A DNA stretch of 64,000 nucleotides from Motilimonas sp. E26 (GCF_021278025.1 NZ_JAIBHJ010000021.1:1-64000); one strand, 5' to 3'; counted from the stretch's first letter, positions 27,078-35,955 are shown. Numbers and translations are program-made. Notes: generated from the letters alone by a model not told the origin.

Positions 27078-28073
27078 CTAGGACACCAGTGAGACAAAGT
27101 CAGCAAGGAAGCGTTTGGCTGAGTTGTCCGTCACTATTTTGCGGGCAAACCCTTGATACTGTTCCAATGCTCGAAGGCGCGGGAAAAGGTCACTAGCGAA
27201 AAGATGAACCCATTCTTCATTGGCGTTAGTAATTAACCATTGAAATGCGGCTACGGCCTGTTCAGTATTTTGGAACCGTGACACCAATGCGGCAATGGTG
27301 GCATATCTTATGGACGGGTCGGGAGGGAAGGCCTCGGATGTTTTACCCTCAAGAATAGCGTCAATATTTGGTAGATGGTCACGAAGTTGTACAAAGGCAC
27401 GGTATTCTTCAGCAGGGCCTTGACCCACAGCTGATTCAATAGATAGCCCAGCGCGAACCAGATTGGATGCCATTTCCCAGGTGCGAGGAGAAGGCCAAGC
27501 TGGGTCTGATGGGTGCATTTTGTGCAGCAGATCAGGACGGTATGTCAGAAAACCTATGATGGTTTCGCAAACATTATTAGCAAAAGCAAATTGTTTAAAA
27601 TCGGTAAGTGAGGGGGCAACTTCTAAATGTAAAAAGCGGTTTGCCAGTGGCCCAGGCATCTCATATACCGCGGCGCGATCGGTGTTTCGGTTACCTGCTG
27701 CCCAAACTAGCCAGCCTTCAGGTAAGACATAATCGCCTACTTTTCTATCTAGGATAAGTTGTTGTGCCACGCCTTGCAGTGCAGGCGGAGCCATATTGAG
27801 CTCGTCCATAAACAATACACCGCGTCCCGCTGTCGGTAGAAATGCCGGAGGGTTCCAATGAGTCACCCCATTTACGGGTGAGGGTAAACCACGCAGGTCA
27901 CTGGGCATCAACTGACTCAAGCGCACATCAACAAAGCCTATTTTGTTCGTTTTGCAAAGTTGAGAAACGATAGACGATTTGCCTACGCCCGGTGGGCCCC
28001 AAATCATCACGGCATGTTTTACGTCATTTTCAACAATGGATTCAAGGAAGGTAACTAGTTCAGATGGTGACAT
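27078..28073 (-). CDS. MoxR-type AAA+ ATPase of the vWA module
   Basis: 331 residues. Walker A is IWGPPGVGKSS (residues 24-34). Walker B is GVLFMDELNMAPPALQG. Sensor and arginine-finger region: AAGNRNTDRAAVYEMPGPLANRF. The QLMPSDLRGLP motif is typical of MoxR-like ATPases that pair with DUF2201/vWA proteins. It is unrelated in close detail to the MoxR at 17576. The RBS AAAAAGG precedes the ATG. It is the first gene of the three-gene operon, so its promoter should lie in 28074-28250. The role is probably NTP-driven remodelling of a complex containing the vWA protein. Confidence 0.93.
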   Translation of the reverse strand: MSPSELVTFLESIVENDVKHAVMIWGPPGVGKSSIVSQLCKTNKIGFVDVRLSQLMPSDLRGLPSPVNGVTHWNPPAFLPTAGRGVLFMDELNMAPPALQGVAQQLILDRKVGDYVLPEGWLVWAAGNRNTDRAAVYEMPGPLANRFLHLEVAPSLTDFKQFAFANNVCETIIGFLTYRPDLLHKMHPSDPAWPSPRTWEMASNLVRAGLSIESAVGQGPAEEYRAFVQLRDHLPNIDAILEGKTSEAFPPDPSIRYATIAALVSRFQNTEQAVAAFQWLITNANEEWVHLFASDLFPRLRALEQYQGFARKIVTDNSAKRFLADFVSLVS

Positions 28074-28292
28074 TAAATAACCTTTTTAAAAAGCTGACTG
28101 CTTATTTTGCTATATGTGCAATAAAGAGAGATCTAGAACTATAGACATTTAATCTTTTTGTCATAAGAGAGAAATGGCACCTCTGTGAGGTTTATCATTA
28201 TATTTATTTGATGTAATGGAGTACCACAAAACTGAGTGGGTATTTTAGACTTGCCCAATTTTGCTTATTGAGGTGGTATTGAGTCTTGTATC

Positions 28293-28517
28293 ATGTGTAT
28301 TGATGTACACAAAAGAATTTTGTTGAATAAGAAGTCGTTTATTATCTGGTGCTTGGCAATTTTTTTATCTAGTGTTTCATATCCTTTTGCAAGGGCATTT
28401 TTGGTTGAGCTTTTTCCGACTGTTTATGAAATTGTGCTATCAATGATCTATTTTGATGTGATTCTATTATCTTTAGATCGTTTTAGGCCAAGATACAAAA
28501 TTGAGTATGTTCTTTGA
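28293..28517 (+). CDS. Possible small membrane protein
   Basis: 74 residues with one or two hydrophobic segments (FIIWCLAIFLSSVSYPFARA and a second near IVLSMIYFDVILLSL) and basic ends. No good ribosome-binding site precedes the ATG; GAGGTGG lies about 17 bp upstream, too far. It could be real, or chance in A+T-rich DNA. No family recognised. Confidence 0.33.
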   Translation: MCIDVHKRILLNKKSFIIWCLAIFLSSVSYPFARAFLVELFPTVYEIVLSMIYFDVILLSLDRFRPRYKIEYVL

Positions 28518-28707
28518 AAATCCTAGGGCCAAGTAAACTTGCCTTGATCCAAGCCGCCGTGTTGCCATTTTCATCGGTTTTTAAGTTGGCAAAGGCAAAA
28601 CTGCCAAAGGCTTTTTCTCTGTTTACCACAATGGCGAGAGCTCCGTAATTTACAAAACAGCCTTCCGCTAGCTTATGAAGATTGGCAATATTAAGAGCGC
28701 ATGTTGT
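28483..28707 (-). pseudogene. C-terminal remnant of an unidentified gene
   Basis: An open frame of 74 codons without a start codon, bounded upstream by a TAA. Its translation is protein-like (ANLHKLAEGCFVNYGALAIV, then FGSFAFANLKTDENGN) and ends with a stop at 28483. The absence of a start and the gene-poor surroundings suggest a decayed 3' end. Family not recognised. Confidence 0.35.
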
Positions 28708-28908
28708 TTATTTAAGTGGCTTGTTGTTGGTGTTTCGGAGCAGGGAACAATGTGCTTAGCAACGACACAGAATTAAGCAGGAATAGTCAAAGAATTGATG
28801 AGATAAAATAATGGTATTTCTTGGCATTAGAGCTATCGAAAAATAACGATTAGACTATAATTAAATTATGAATGAAGTAAGATGTTGAATTTTAGAATAA
28901 TTTAGGTT

Positions 28909-29020
28909 GGGTGGTAACCCTAAAGCCACATCCCGGCACTTGAGTCATCCGCTGCGGTTGCTACCTTCCGGTCCTGGCCGAGTTCACGGAGTATCAATGC
29001 GAGAGGACCCTAGGGTCACC
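28909..29020 (-). ncRNA. ffs: 4.5S signal recognition particle RNA, bacterial small type
   Basis: The minus strand carries the conserved SRP domain IV core GGCCAGGACCGGAAGGTAGC followed by AACCGCAG and later GATGACTCAAGTGCCGGGATG, in the same order and spacing as E. coli 4.5S RNA. The 5' segment GGTGACCCTA pairs fully (with one G-U) with TAGGGTTACC at the 3' end, closing the long hairpin. The length is about 110 nt, like the 114-nt E. coli RNA. The RNA binds Ffh for co-translational membrane targeting. The exact ends are inferred from the terminal helix; a short 3' tail (ACCC) is included. Confidence 0.95.
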
Positions 29021-29197
29021 ATTGATTCATTGCTTTCGCAACGGTGTGGATTATTACCTAACGGACTGGTCATTTCAATCTTTAATCTATCATTTTTGTT
29101 TGAATGCTGATTTTTAAAGCAATTTGATTTTTTGTTGCGCACTCGGTGTTTAGAGTTGCTGTTTTTTTGCCCATTAGAATAAGAGTTTTGTTTAACA

Positions 29198-29986
29198 TTA
29201 GCTGAAGAACAAAAACTTAATGGCCACCAGCGATAAGATAGCTGCAAACAAGCGCTTCATTAGCAGTGGAGGCAGTTGGTGGGCAAGTTTTGCGCCTAAT
29301 TTAGCAAATAGGGCACTGGTTAAAATAATGCCTAGCCATGCAGGTAGATAGATATAGCCAAGGCTGTATTCAGGTAATTGCGCGCTATCCCAACCTGAGT
29401 AAATATACCCTAAGGTCCCTGAAATGGCGATGGGCAGGCCGAGGGCTGAGGAGGTCGCCACGGCATTGGGCATGGCAACGCTACAATAAGATAAAAAAGG
29501 CACAGAAAGTGAGCCACCACCAATACCAAATAGAGACGATATGCTACCTATCACCGTGCCTGCAACACTTTGTCCCCATTTATTAGGCAGCTTACGCGCG
29601 GCGCTGGGTTTGAGGTTAAGTGCCATTTGCAATGCTACGCATAATGAAAATACGCCAATGAGTTTTTGTAATGCAGGGCCTGAAATATAATCAGCGGCAA
29701 ATGCGCCGAGCCAAGTGCCAATAATGATGCCTATGCTCATTTGCTTAACCACTGGCCAAGAAATAGCTCTGCGTTTGTGATGAGCTAAGACAGAGCTACT
29801 TGAAGTGATGATGATGGTAGCAAGGGAAGTTCCTACGGCTAAATGTACCAAGACATCGGCTGGGAAGTTGAGCAGTCCAAAAGCAAAAATCAGCACAGGG
29901 ACGATAATCACACCACCGCCAAGGCCAAATAAGCCAGCGATTAGCCCTGCACAGGCCCCCAAAATTAAGTATATTATAATGCTCAT
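29198..29986 (-). CDS. TauE/SafE-family sulfite/organosulfur exporter-like membrane protein
   Basis: 262 residues with about eight membrane segments in two repeats. Each repeat starts with the Gly-rich family motif: GACAGLIAGLFGLGGGVIIVPVL at the N-terminus and GSISSLFGIGGGSLSVPFL in the middle. Family members export sulfite, sulfoacetate or related anions. No sulfur genes adjoin it, so the substrate is open. It is followed by ffs on the same strand after about 180 bp. Confidence 0.9.
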   Translation of the reverse strand: MSIIIYLILGACAGLIAGLFGLGGGVIIVPVLIFAFGLLNFPADVLVHLAVGTSLATIIITSSSSVLAHHKRRAISWPVVKQMSIGIIIGTWLGAFAADYISGPALQKLIGVFSLCVALQMALNLKPSAARKLPNKWGQSVAGTVIGSISSLFGIGGGSLSVPFLSYCSVAMPNAVATSSALGLPIAISGTLGYIYSGWDSAQLPEYSLGYIYLPAWLGIILTSALFAKLGAKLAHQLPPLLMKRLFAAILSLVAIKFLFFS

Positions 29987-30096
29987 ATTTGCCTGCTAAT
30001 CTGGAAATTTGATTTATTTTGCAGCAGGTTACCATTGGGCGTTTGAGAACAACAGTGTTTATCTAGGCTGTTTTTGAGCTGTTGAGTGAATAAACA

Positions 30097-30135
30097 AAAA
30101 ACTCAGCTTGGCGCGTTAAAGTCAAACCGAGTTTG
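30097..30135 (-). terminator. Terminator of the antiporter gene
   Basis: Minus-strand AAACTCGG...(loop)...CTGAGTTT followed by a T-run (TTTTTTGTTT). The stem is interrupted but ends in a good U-tract, 28 bp after the antiporter stop. Confidence 0.5.
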
Positions 30136-30162
30136 TCATTATCCTGTCAGATGGCAATGTTG

Positions 30163-31587
30163 TTATAGGTTGATGGTGCCCGTTGCAATCATGTAACAGG
30201 CCGTTATGGCCATAAAAATAAGTAAAGCAGCAAAGGTTTTTTCTTTGTGGCTAGTTAAGAAGCTTTCATCGGCTTCTTTTTTGGCTTTGCGATATACCCA
30301 GATGCCAGGTGCATATAATAATGCGCAAAGTAGTAGTGCGTCTAAACCGGCGGCATAAACTAGCCAACAGCTGTAGAGAGTAGCGATAATGGCAATGATT
30401 AAGCTGCTCATTTTGTGTTCGCGCTTTTGTTGGCTAATAACCAATTTAACGGCGTAGGCGGCAGCTAATAAGTAAGGTAGCAGTACCGCTGACGTGGCGA
30501 TGTAAACCAACGCTAAGTAAGTGCTTTCTTGTACCAGTGTCATGATCAAGAAAAACTGTACTAATAACGTGGATGCCCATAATGAAAACGAGGCTGAGCC
30601 ATTTTTGTTTTCACGACGAAAACAACGAGGAAATAACCCCGATTTAGCGGCAACAAATGGCGCTTCAGCCGATACCACAGTCCAACTTAGTAATGCACCT
30701 GATACCGAAATAACCAAGCCTGCACTAACAAATTTAGCCCCCCATGGGCCTAAGATATGCGCTAAAATTTGCCCCATAGATGGGTTATGTAAAGCGGCTA
30801 TTTCTGGTTGTGTCATAACACCAAAGGTAAACAGCGTTACCATGATATATAAGGTGAGGGCGCAGATCAGCGCAATGATCGTCGCTTTGCCAACGTCACT
30901 GCGGTTTTTGGCGCGACCAGAAACGATCACCGCGCCTTCAATACCAATAAATACCCATAAGGTCACCATCATTGAGGCTTTAACTTGATCCATAACGCTA
31001 CCGAGCTCAGGTGTGGCAGTTCCCCAAAAATCGAAGCTAAATTTTTCATACTGAAAGGCTAAGATCACTGCCACTATAAATACGATAATTGGCAGTAATT
31101 TAGCTATCGTGGCCACGATGTTGACAGCTGCCGCCACTTGCACGCCCCGCAGTACCAAAAAGTGCATGGTCCAGACTAAAATAGAGGCGCCAATAATAGC
31201 GGCAACGGTATTTCCTTCACCGAACAGTACCCAATCAGTGGTGTCGGTGAAAATACTTAATGCACCGAAAAACACTACGGCATAAGACACATTGGCCAAT
31301 AAGTTACAGATCCAATAACCCCAAGCGGAGTTAAAACCCATAAAATCGCCAAATCCTGCCTTGGCATAGTCAAAAATGCCACCTTGAAGCTCAGGTTTCA
31401 CTTTGGCTAAAAAATGAAACACCAGCACCAAGGCTGACATGCCTACGCCGGTGATCAACCAAGCGATACTAACCGCACCCGCAGAAGCGCCGGCCGCAAT
31501 GTTTTGTGGCAAGCTGAAAATACCAGCCCCAATCATAGTGCTAATGACTAAAGCGACTAATGATGCAATGCCTAGTTGTTTTTGCAA
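30163..31587 (-). CDS. Basic amino acid/polyamine antiporter, APA family (ArcD-like)
   Basis: 474 residues with 12-13 predicted membrane segments. The N-terminal ALVISTMIGAGIFSLPQNIA is the helix I signature of amino acid/polyamine/organocation antiporters, and KPELQGGIFDYAKAGFGDFM with GYWICNLLANVSYAV matches the arginine/ornithine and lysine antiporter branch. It probably exchanges a basic amino acid or its decarboxylation product. The start is TTG at 31587, preceded by GAGG 6 bp upstream. No arc or adi genes are nearby. Confidence 0.9.
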   Translation of the reverse strand: MQKQLGIASLVALVISTMIGAGIFSLPQNIAAGASAGAVSIAWLITGVGMSALVLVFHFLAKVKPELQGGIFDYAKAGFGDFMGFNSAWGYWICNLLANVSYAVVFFGALSIFTDTTDWVLFGEGNTVAAIIGASILVWTMHFLVLRGVQVAAAVNIVATIAKLLPIIVFIVAVILAFQYEKFSFDFWGTATPELGSVMDQVKASMMVTLWVFIGIEGAVIVSGRAKNRSDVGKATIIALICALTLYIMVTLFTFGVMTQPEIAALHNPSMGQILAHILGPWGAKFVSAGLVISVSGALLSWTVVSAEAPFVAAKSGLFPRCFRRENKNGSASFSLWASTLLVQFFLIMTLVQESTYLALVYIATSAVLLPYLLAAAYAVKLVISQQKREHKMSSLIIAIIATLYSCWLVYAAGLDALLLCALLYAPGIWVYRKAKKEADESFLTSHKEKTFAALLIFMAITACYMIATGTINL

Positions 31588-31806
31588 AGGAAACCTCGAT
31601 TAGTGAATAATTTTATATAATTAATATTATTGAGCTCACCATTCTGCCATATATTAAATTAACAAATATAAGTAGGGTTGGTTAGCAGGTCGGGCACAAT
31701 AAATGTAATGCGTTGAGAATTCAACTAGCAAGGTGTGTAAAACACAAAAATGAATAAAAATTCTCTTTTAATGTTGGTTTATGTCAAAAAATATTAGCCT
31801 AATAAG

Positions 31807-32001
31807 CTATTCTTCATCTGAATTAACGATGACTTCTAGTCGGTTTGTTAGTTCATTTGCGTGTAAATGAATATGAATAGGATGGCAACATTGACGGCAA
31901 TCTTCGTAAAAATCTTGATCCCCATTACTGGCGTCGAGAGATACGTCAGTGTGATTACCACAAATAGGGCAAGTAATTGATGCTTCATAAAAGTTGATCA
32001 T
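31807..32001 (-). CDS. CPXCG-motif cysteine-rich protein
   Basis: 64 residues with CPICG near residue 11 and a second pair CRQCCHP near residue 35, a rubredoxin/zinc-ribbon-like arrangement typical of the CPXCG cysteine-rich family. Role unknown, probably a single zinc site. AAGAGGTGTAGC precedes the ATG. It follows the fructosamine-kinase-like gene by 23 bp and is probably co-transcribed. Confidence 0.85.
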   Translation of the reverse strand: MINFYEASITCPICGNHTDVSLDASNGDQDFYEDCRQCCHPIHIHLHANELTNRLEVIVNSDEE

Positions 32002-32024
32002 GCTACACCTCTTTCATGTGTTGA

Positions 32025-32888
32025 CTACAGTAACATTATTCGTTTAACCAACATTTCAGTTTTGAATTGATGGTCGCTGCCATCTTGATTACACAAGGTT
32101 AATAGATAGTATAACTGATAGATCAGTTCGCGGTCGGTGTAGTCATGGGCCAGTGGCCACACATGTTCATAACCTTGATAAAAAGACTCGGGAAATACAT
32201 TAAATAAACGGCTTCGTGCAATTTCAGCTTCGCGATCACCCCAATAGCTTGCTGTACCAAACACAACAGGCTCATCAAGATGGAAGCCAATGTTACCTAG
32301 CCATAAGTTGCCATGAAGTAGGCTAGGGGTCGGTTTATGATGGATTAATACCTGGTGGGCTTGGTCAACAATTGAGTTGATATTTCCAAATGCCATGCCA
32401 TTTTCTAAGGCTAGCTCTAGTTGCCAGCCAATGCGCTGTTCTGAAAAAAAGGTAGACCAACGTTTGGCCCATCGATTCGGTTGTACCAAGGCGCTGATGT
32501 AGTTGTCTGTGTCCCAACCGAACATTTTTTGCTCACCGTATTGATGCATACGTGCTATTTGTTCGCCAGTAGCATACCAGCTTTGATCCTTTGCATAGGA
32601 AAAGTTAAAGTATTCAAGTACCAAGTAGCTAAACGCTCTGGTGGTGCCATAACAAATTACTTTTGGACATTGGATTGTTTGGCTTTGGCTGATTTTACTT
32701 AAGTTATCGGTCTGGCAAGCAAAAAGTTCGAGTTTATCGAGCTCATCAATTTTGACAAAAAACTGTTCATGAGCACTGCTTAATCGATAAGTATGGGATA
32801 TGTTCCCATTTAATAGTGGCTTTTTCTCTATGGGTTGGAATTCTTGGTTGAGCGCGCTGCTGATGTTTTTACAGATGTCTGACCACAT
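32025..32888 (-). CDS. Fructosamine-kinase-family protein, predicted pseudokinase
   Basis: About 287 residues from the ATG at 32888, favoured by AAGGATACTTCCT and by alignment with E. coli YniA (an upstream extension to 32936 is not conserved). The fold features are all there: the ATP Lys in FFVKIDE, WSTFFSEQRIGWQLELA, and YWGDREAEIA. However, the catalytic HGDLW is HGNLW (Asn194), and the metal-binding FDPA is FGTA (Gly211). Both Asp needed for phosphotransfer in the APH/fructosamine kinase fold are missing, while Asn199 remains. It may bind ATP or ligand without kinase activity. Confidence 0.9.
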   Translation of the reverse strand: MWSDICKNISSALNQEFQPIEKKPLLNGNISHTYRLSSAHEQFFVKIDELDKLELFACQTDNLSKISQSQTIQCPKVICYGTTRAFSYLVLEYFNFSYAKDQSWYATGEQIARMHQYGEQKMFGWDTDNYISALVQPNRWAKRWSTFFSEQRIGWQLELALENGMAFGNINSIVDQAHQVLIHHKPTPSLLHGNLWLGNIGFHLDEPVVFGTASYWGDREAEIARSRLFNVFPESFYQGYEHVWPLAHDYTDRELIYQLYYLLTLCNQDGSDHQFKTEMLVKRIMLL

Positions 32889-33068
32889 AGGAAGTATCCT
32901 TGTAGTTAAATAAAACAAGCGTTTAGTCAAAATCAAGTATAGTAGACTATCTACTAGATAGGATGTTTGTTATTGGCTTTTTTGTTGTTTGTTTTTTGCT
33001 AGCGCGACAATCACGTTATAAAAGGTTGAATGTATCGCCAGTGTTGTCTTGTTAAAAATAGGAATATT

Positions 33069-33515
33069 ATGATTGCTGCATTAAAAAGTTTTTTTGCTGA
33101 TTTACAGATAGAAGAAAAACCAGATCGAATTGAGATTGAGCTAGCGGTGGCGGTGCTTCTGACAGAAGTTGGACAAGCTGATAGTGAGATGTCAACGGCA
33201 GAACAAGACAAGATTGAGCACATGTTGGTGAAGGCTTTTGGTTTAAGTGATGAAGAGGCAAAAGCCTTGTTACTTAAAGCGCAACAACAGCAAGACAAGT
33301 CAGTTTCAATGCAAACGTTTACGTCGGTGCTAAAAGAGCAACTCAGTTACGAGCAGCGAGTTCGTTTCGTTAAAGGTATGTGGTTAGTAGCCTATGCTGA
33401 CAATCAGCTAGACCCCTATGAAGATTACATCATTCGCAAAATTGCGGATTTACTCTATCTAAAACACAGTGATTTTATTCAGACTAAACTCAGCGCTGAA
33501 TCACAGAGCAAGTAG
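33069..33515 (+). CDS. TerB-family protein
   Basis: 148 residues, all-helical, acidic. ELAVAVLLTEVGQADSEMS and the second half FVKGMWLVAYADNQLDPYE show the two TerB/TerB-like motifs, with acidic residues that bind divalent metal in the family. TerB-like domains also occur fused to DnaJ. No other ter genes are near, so tellurite resistance should not be assumed. The start at 33069 follows AATAGGA. Confidence 0.88.
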   Translation: MIAALKSFFADLQIEEKPDRIEIELAVAVLLTEVGQADSEMSTAEQDKIEHMLVKAFGLSDEEAKALLLKAQQQQDKSVSMQTFTSVLKEQLSYEQRVRFVKGMWLVAYADNQLDPYEDYIIRKIADLLYLKHSDFIQTKLSAESQSK

Positions 33516-33522
33516 CATTAAG

Positions 33523-33551
33523 GCTCAGCCAAACCTATTTATTTGGCTGAG
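33523..33551. terminator. Bidirectional terminator
   Basis: CTCAGCCAAA-(loop)-TTTGGCTGAG is a 10-bp stem between the convergent terB-like and mepK genes, with a T-rich tract (GGACTTTTCC) on the plus side. Confidence 0.65.
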
Positions 33552-33573
33552 GACTTTTCCTGAGTATCTATTA

Positions 33574-34119
33574 TTATCCCCAGGCGCGAGTAGGCCCAGT
33601 GTCAATATGAATGAAATCGCGGTAGCGACCGACACCACCAGAGCGTAAAGACATCGCTGCTTGGTGAACATCTTTCATTGGCACACCTTCAATAAAAAAG
33701 TCGATTGCTTGACCTGTCATGTGAAAGCTTTTTTTGGCGACCTTGCTTGATTTGCTACGTAGCATTTTATTAGTAGCAGGTGAGCGATAACCACTGATAA
33801 TTTTAATTGGCGCATCTTCAACCTTAAGTTTAAGGCGGATTGCGTTTAGCTTGTCGTACAACCTTGCGTCCATCATAGTGGCTTGATCTTGTCTAAAGTC
33901 ACGGCAGATATGATTTAGCTCCAGTAATCCTTCGCGTACGTATTGTGAGCCATTGAAGTATTCACAACTAGCAGACTCGCCAGTATGAACACTTGAAAGG
34001 GTCAAAATGCGATTACTTGGTACAACGGTTTTAGTTGCATGAGCAAGGTTAGGTAATAGGGTTGAAGCTGCTGTCAGCCCGCCTAATGCTAAAAATTGTC
34101 TACGATTTATCGAAGCCAT
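33574..34119 (-). CDS. mepK: Murein endopeptidase MepK/YcbK-like (DUF882, M15 family)
   Basis: 181 residues. The N-terminus has a twin-arginine signal (NRRQFLALGG), ending near LAHA, so it is exported folded. Zinc ligands of the M15/DUF882 fold: His and Asp in SFHMTGQAID and His in FIHIDTG. In E. coli YcbK (MepK) cleaves peptide cross-links, including 3-3 links made by L,D-transpeptidases. Here it lies next to ldtD, as in E. coli, but a terminator separates them, so each has its own promoter. Confidence 0.9.
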   Translation of the reverse strand: MASINRRQFLALGGLTAASTLLPNLAHATKTVVPSNRILTLSSVHTGESASCEYFNGSQYVREGLLELNHICRDFRQDQATMMDARLYDKLNAIRLKLKVEDAPIKIISGYRSPATNKMLRSKSSKVAKKSFHMTGQAIDFFIEGVPMKDVHQAAMSLRSGGVGRYRDFIHIDTGPTRAWG

Positions 34120-34265
34120 AAATACTACTCAACTGTTATGGAATGGGTAAAACGTGGAAAGCAATTATGTTGCCATTCATGTGCAACAAACTTTATTGTA
34201 GGATGATATCCGTATTAGAAAAGTATGAGCCGTTCCAAGCCCAGTCACCATAACGGTAGTACAAA

Positions 34266-34292
34266 AAAGGGTCAAACCTATGTTTGACCCTT
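34266..34292 (-). terminator. Rho-independent terminator of ldtD
   Basis: Minus-strand AAAGGGTCAAAC-ATAG-GTTTGACCCTTTTTTGT: a 12-bp stem plus a U-run, 35 bp past the ldtD stop. Confidence 0.85.
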
Positions 34293-34326
34293 TAGTGTGT
34301 TTTGTGAGAGATGCACCCTCAAATTA

Positions 34327-35955
34327 TTATAATTTTGCCAGCGGTTTTGCACTATTACGAACAGTCTGGCGAATGTTTGTGTCAATAACTGGTTGATCGA
34401 AATCATAAATATCATTTCTGAAATTTAATTTGCCCTTATCATCGACCCACGCTGTTTGGTAGATGGTGTGTACCGGCAATTTTAAGCGTAATGAAATCGC
34501 TTTGGTTTTAATTTCGCCTTCATTTTTTTGCAGGTACTCAAAATCTTTTGGATTCTTCTTCGATAATGTAAGCAATTTTTCTGCAAACTTACTTGCGTGC
34601 TCAACCCTGACACAGCCGGAGCTAAGAGAACGGTTTTCTCTATTAAATAGCGATTTTCCTGGTGTGTCGTGCAAATAGATCGCCATGTCATTAGGGGTGT
34701 TGAACTTATAACGACCTAATGCATTGCTGTTACCTGGCGGTTGACGCATACGGTAAGGAAAACGTTTTGGGTTAATTGTCTGCCAGTCTATTTCCTCAGG
34801 AGCAATCACTGGAGCATTCGCTCTCCAACTTTGGATCACTTGGTAGCCTTTGCTCGGTAAGTAACTTTCATCACGCTTGGCCTTTGGGATAATATCCTCT
34901 TGCATTATCTTTACCGGGATATTCCAGCCTGGATTAAACACAATGGAGTCGAGTCGAGTGATAAATATCGGCGTTTGACGAGAAGGGCGGCCAACAATTA
35001 CACGCGTTTCAAACACCCGTTGTTCGTCAACCCATACATCCATTTCAAACGCAGGTACGTTTACTACCACTATGCCTTTTTTGTCTTCAGGCCATAATGA
35101 TAAACGTAACATGTTAAGGGCTAATAATTGCTGACGCTTTTCGATAGAAGCATTGAGCCATGCTAATGTTTTGGGGCCGATAATTCCGTCTGCATATAAG
35201 CCATGACGGCGTTGAAACACTCGGATATGCTCTTGCAGTTCAGCAGACAAATAAGTGAGATGTAAATCTTTTAGCTGTTGTGCCTGTTCGGCTGAAATAT
35301 CACCGAGTAGGGCAAGAATATCAATCACTTGCTCAGCACTCTGTAGAGGGTCATTGTCTCTAACCACTCGCACTGGCTCGTTTACAACTGGCCAGCTTAC
35401 ATCTGCTAAGGTATTAAAATGCTCTTTAACTGCCGCCATTTGTTGGTATTGGCTAAAGTGAGACTGCTGCTCTTCGATAAAAGTTGATAATTGATTTAGC
35501 TTTAGAGCCTGATAAAGGGCATAGGCTTGAGTTCGCTCTCCTATCAATACAACCTTTTGCTTTTTCTTTGAGTTTGGCTGAAAGAACCAATCTACACCGA
35601 CTTGTTGCATTGATTCTTTGTAGCGATAAACATAAAGCAAGGCATTAGCAAATAGCTGACGGTTTTCAGCGCTGGATAACGAAAAATTGACCTGTTGTAG
35701 TTGCTGCCAGTTATTGGTGAGTTGTTCATCAACACGAGACTCACCAGCCATCGTAATCTGTTGCTTGGCTGCTTCAAAATGACGGCTGTCTAGCCAAGTG
35801 TCATAATGCATCAACCGTTGGTAGTTCTCTCCTTGCAAGGAGACATTTGATACATCGGTTTGTACTTGCCATTCACTAGGAAAACTGTGCTGCGGGCTAG
35901 CACTTACCACAGGGGTCAGTAGTATCGACGCAAACGCGGCTAAGAAAGGTTTCAC
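34327..35955 (-). CDS. ldtD: L,D-transpeptidase LdtD/YcbB-like
   Basis: 542 residues with an N-terminal signal peptide, a long N-terminal scaffold domain, a peptidoglycan-binding domain around 235-270 (IRVFQRRHGLYADGIIGPKT), and a C-terminal YkuD catalytic domain. The active-site motif is SLSSGCVRV with the nucleophile Cys at about residue 448 and the upstream His in AIYLHDTPGK. It forms 3-3 peptidoglycan cross-links, resistant to most penicillins, in the periplasm. The adjacent mepK gene encodes the likely opposing hydrolase. Confidence 0.95.
   Translation of the reverse strand: MKPFLAAFASILLTPVVSASPQHSFPSEWQVQTDVSNVSLQGENYQRLMHYDTWLDSRHFEAAKQQITMAGESRVDEQLTNNWQQLQQVNFSLSSAENRQLFANALLYVYRYKESMQQVGVDWFFQPNSKKKQKVVLIGERTQAYALYQALKLNQLSTFIEEQQSHFSQYQQMAAVKEHFNTLADVSWPVVNEPVRVVRDNDPLQSAEQVIDILALLGDISAEQAQQLKDLHLTYLSAELQEHIRVFQRRHGLYADGIIGPKTLAWLNASIEKRQQLLALNMLRLSLWPEDKKGIVVVNVPAFEMDVWVDEQRVFETRVIVGRPSRQTPIFITRLDSIVFNPGWNIPVKIMQEDIIPKAKRDESYLPSKGYQVIQSWRANAPVIAPEEIDWQTINPKRFPYRMRQPPGNSNALGRYKFNTPNDMAIYLHDTPGKSLFNRENRSLSSGCVRVEHASKFAEKLLTLSKKNPKDFEYLQKNEGEIKTKAISLRLKLPVHTIYQTAWVDDKGKLNFRNDIYDFDQPVIDTNIRQTVRNSAKPLAKL

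Larger units (their letters stand above)
28074..28912. other. A+T-rich accessory gap with small ORF and gene remnant
   Basis: 839 bp between the MoxR operon and ffs. It contains a possible 74-residue membrane-protein ORF on the plus strand and a minus-strand open remnant; both are listed. The 28710-28905 part holds nothing identifiable. Confidence 0.5.

Noticed and set aside
33069-33515. Tellurite-resistance gene
   Set aside because: TerB-like folds occur widely; without other ter genes the resistance label is unsupported.
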